Assembly (NCBI GenBank): GCA_033675545.1
Contig: JAWDGP010005112.1
Span: forward strand, 155,001 to 219,000
Direction: 5' to 3'
Length of the DNA: 64,000 bases
DNA from: Elysia crispata
Taxonomy: Eukaryota > Mollusca > Gastropoda > Plakobranchidae
This document shows positions 60,906-64,000 of this stretch, one piece after another. A model generated the notes under the pieces. The model saw only the letters and a list, made by a program, of their open reading frames with translations. It was not told where the DNA came from and searched no databases. A program made the position numbers and the translations under genes. Within the stretch, counting starts at the first letter, position 1, and each line of letters opens with the position of its first letter.

Positions 60906-63713
60906 ACTAAGTAAGCATTTGAAAAAGCTACCTATTGAAACTATGAAACATTGGCTTTCATCTACCTCTGAGGGAAATTTTCCCTTAATACATTGTTTTG
61001 TGTTCCGATAGTGCTTTGCACTAAGCACATTTTTTTTTTTTTTTTAACTTGCTCTCCACTATCACCAACAACCTATAAAACAAATTTTTTTTTCGAATGA
61101 TATAATTTATATGGTATAACCTGCTATATTACAACTATTTGCATACAAAAATCATACTTCATAGTATAAAATGCAGTAAAAAAATTGTTTAATTCTAATT
61201 GTTTTGTTAAAGTCAATTCTATTTCCCAGTGAGCAAAGTTTTTATGTTTTTACTTCATCATTCTTTCAAGATGTATTCAAAATATAAAATCAGTATTATT
61301 CAAGTTTTGAGAATGAGTTCATCTTCATACTTTATTTTATACATTGATTTGATTAAATCAAGGTGAAGATGTATTGTTTTTACAAACAAATTTTATGTCC
61401 TATCTTATTTAGTTTTTTTTTTTCTTGTATACAACTCAATCAATATCTTAGTTCTAGAAAGGAGTTTCATGTCAATCAAAAAACACGTCCCAAAGGAAGG
61501 AAAGTTCACTATGCAAATATTTGTTTGCAGCCAGATATTGAAATGCGTAGGGATTGAATCTTTATTTTTAAACAAAATCCACTGGTTTTATAAAGCAAAT
61601 CGCACAGCTTACATATATGATCTGAATTCAAGGTTTCATTTATAAAATCATTTATGAAGTTGATGTTTTATTTAAAAACATTATGCACCTGGGTTTGTTT
61701 TTTTTGTTTTGTTTTGTTTTTTTGGGATGGGGATGAGGGAAGAACTCTTGAAACCCTTGAAAAAATTCACAATTTTCCAGCTTTTGTTATAACTTTTACT
61801 TAAATCATTGTATCGGTTTTTGCACTTACTTTTCTTGAAATTGACAAAAGAATAATTTATAACAAAAATTATGGCCTTTGTACTTTTTAAAGTTTTTACT
61901 TGTAAACACAATTTTCTTTTGTGTGATGGCTATTGAAAATATAACAAAAGTCCTCAAATGTGTTTCTTTTTTACATTATAACTGTTATCTTATTCTATGT
62001 AAATCTATATTTTATACCCACCTTTGGTTTAATTGCAACAGCCCACATTTTTTTACACATAAAAATCCTATAAACAGTGTTAATAAGTAGTATTGCTCCA
62101 TATAGCTCCTATTTGTTTACATGAATATTTTTCAGTTCATTATTTCTAAAGAAATGCATTCTTTTGTAAAAATAAATTTTTATTGATTGATTTTAAAAAA
62201 AATTGAAATTTATAAGTTGAACTGTAATCCAGAATTTATGATTTTTGTCAAAGGGAGATTTCCATTAAATTTTCCTCTGCTCTCAAAACAAGATATCTTG
62301 TTACATATCTGAAATTGCACTAAATTTTATATATAAGTTAAGATTATTTTAGAACCATTCAGCCTATTTATACAGATTTGAGGCATATTGTATTCAATTT
62401 TATATTGTTGAATTAAATTTTGAATTCTTCCTCAAATACTAACACTACGTTTTGAATTTGTTTCTTAAAACATGAGTTCTAAACTTCATTTACTCAGTCA
62501 AAATATCTTTTTTTTGTGTGAACTTCTGTAAATGTGAGAGTGATTGTTGACTTTTAAAAATATTTCATTAACCACCTAGGATTTTGGATTTGAACGCAGG
62601 CAAAAACTGGAGAAATGAGAAATAGAAAGGTATTTGTTCTTTTGACCCCAGGCATAAATGATTGTTGCCTTAATTTGTTTTATCCATGTTTTGATTATTT
62701 GCGATAAAGCCTCACTAATGGTCTCTGCTTTGAATTTTGGAATGCAAAATACTTCGCTAAAAAATTTTCCTTTATCCTCACAACTATGGCACAAAAAAAG
62801 GAAAAGATGTGTATGCTTAGCAAATTTTAAACAAAACAGTTTATTTTTGCACAATAACGGCATAGTCATGCCTTTGATGTATGTTACTTGAATTTATGTG
62901 TGTTTAAATGTATAAGTTATGAATCAGTTATATCAGATAAACATGCTGTGATAAACTTCGTGATCAAGATAACTTCAGCTTAACCAGGGGTTTCTGGGTT
63001 GACTCAACACACATCTAGGATCATTGATTTTATTTTAATGGCTGTAATGGCAACAACAACTCTGGAATGTTTGTAATAACCGAATAATTTTTGATAAAGT
63101 AGATAACTATTTAAAGATGAAAATATGCTAGAATCGAATTCTTCACTGCGGTCAGTGGGTTTCTATACTTTAAGGTCACATGTCTATTTTGAAATGCCAT
63201 AAAAATTTGTTTGCATCAAGTATTTTCGTTTTTTGTTTAAAGACTTAAAACTATGAATGTTGTTCTAAATTAAGTCATATGTGCCACCTGAAAGTTAAGA
63301 GAAATAACTGACTTTTTACAAAGTCCCCTATTGCCACCGAAAATTTTATGTGCATAATTATGCTTCTTCCAGAATGGCAAAAACATTAAGAGGTAAAGGG
63401 CTTTGCCATAATGCTACTTGATAGTCACTTTGAACTGTACTTTTGGGCAAAGTTGGTTTTTGAAAGCTTCAGGGTAGTTGTATTTTTAATGATATTTACA
63501 AGAATGGACGAAGTACCGGTACGTTATTGAAATGATACATATAAATGCAAATTCAGCGCAAAGCTTTTTCACTTTTCATCAAAACATTATTTATTCAGAA
63601 TTTATGCTTCAACTTAATAAAAAATAATGGCAATAAAACATTTTACACTCATTGTTATACTTCTTTGCTTATGTGCCATGTGCTGTAAATGTTGATACCT
63701 CACAAGCATGTGT
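60906..63713. other. AT-rich sequence downstream of the transporter gene
   Basis: Unique, strongly AT-rich DNA with T-runs. It could include an extended 3' UTR. I recognise no exon, RNA gene or transposon. Confidence 0.6.
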
Positions 63714-64000
63714 GTGTTTATTGTGAGAGTCTCCGGTGTTTATTGTGAGAGTCTCCTGTGTTTATTATGAGAGTCTCCTGTGTTTATTGTGAGAGTGTCC
63801 TGTGTTTATTGTGAGAGTCTCCGGTGTTTATTGTGAGAGTCTCCGGTGTTTATTGTGAGAGTGTCCTATGTTTATTGTGAGAGTGTCCTGTGTTTATTGT
63901 GAGAGTCTCCTGTGTTTATTGTGAGAGTGTCCTGTGTTTATTGTGAGAGTCTCCGGTGTTTATTGTGAGAGTCTCCTGTGTTTATTGTGAGAGTGTCCTG
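63714..64000. repeat. 22-bp minisatellite, about 13 copies, running off the window
   Basis: TGTTTATTGTGAGAGTCTCC plus GG or TG recurs every 22 bp. Variants are TCTCCGG, TCTCCTG and TGTCCTG. The right edge of the window cuts the array. Confidence 0.96.

Overview
This window is animal nuclear DNA. It holds spliced genes with GT/AG introns of 0.2-34 kb, very dense (GA)n/(TC)n microsatellites, many minisatellites, tRNA-derived SINE-like pieces and a pogo-like MITE. There are no operons, no bacterial genes and no CRISPR. Both recognisable genes match bilaterian families best. The repeat style, including dispersed AGATCTAGATCT words, suggests a mollusc, perhaps a heterobranch gastropod. That placement is an inference from general familiarity and was not tested.

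Two genes can be assembled from the sequence. (1) On the minus strand, the first three coding exons of a Bicaudal-C homologue (BICC1) lie at 42916-42730, 8921-8872 and 1952-2021. They are joined in phase across introns of 33.8 kb and 6.85 kb, and the gene continues past the left edge. (2) On the plus strand, a complete 11-exon proton-coupled peptide/histidine transporter of the POT/SLC15 family (SLC15A4-like, 578 residues) runs from 51035 to 60330. The two start codons are about 8.1 kb apart and transcription diverges.

Layout: 1-1951 is the start of BICC1 intron 3. 2022-8871 is intron 2, with AGT/AGC and GA microsatellites. 8922-42729 is intron 1, packed with minisatellites (51, 68, 32, 65, 32, 45, 40, 85 and 81 bp units), a 770-bp purine-only GAA-type array, a GA/85-bp composite array, a 69-bp satellite (about 38 copies) and a 49-bp satellite (about 66 copies). 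From about 38.7 kb to the right edge long GA tracts almost vanish. 42730-43215 is the BICC1 first exon and probable promoter. 43.2-51.0 kb is intergenic, with a 143-bp-arm inverted repeat and a 52-bp array. 51.0-60.9 kb is the transporter gene. 60.9-63.7 kb is AT-rich DNA without a recognised gene, followed by a 22-bp array running off the right edge.

No new protein system is visible. The most unusual signal lies in the non-coding DNA. Pyrimidine tracts are biased towards the sense strand of the host gene. Three unrelated tandem arrays (49 bp in BICC1 intron 1, 52 bp upstream of the transporter, 17 bp just before transporter exon 2) repeat 3'-splice-site-like motifs in the sense orientation of the nearby gene. 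Whether this has any effect on splicing is an open inference. All copy numbers and alignments here were read by eye.
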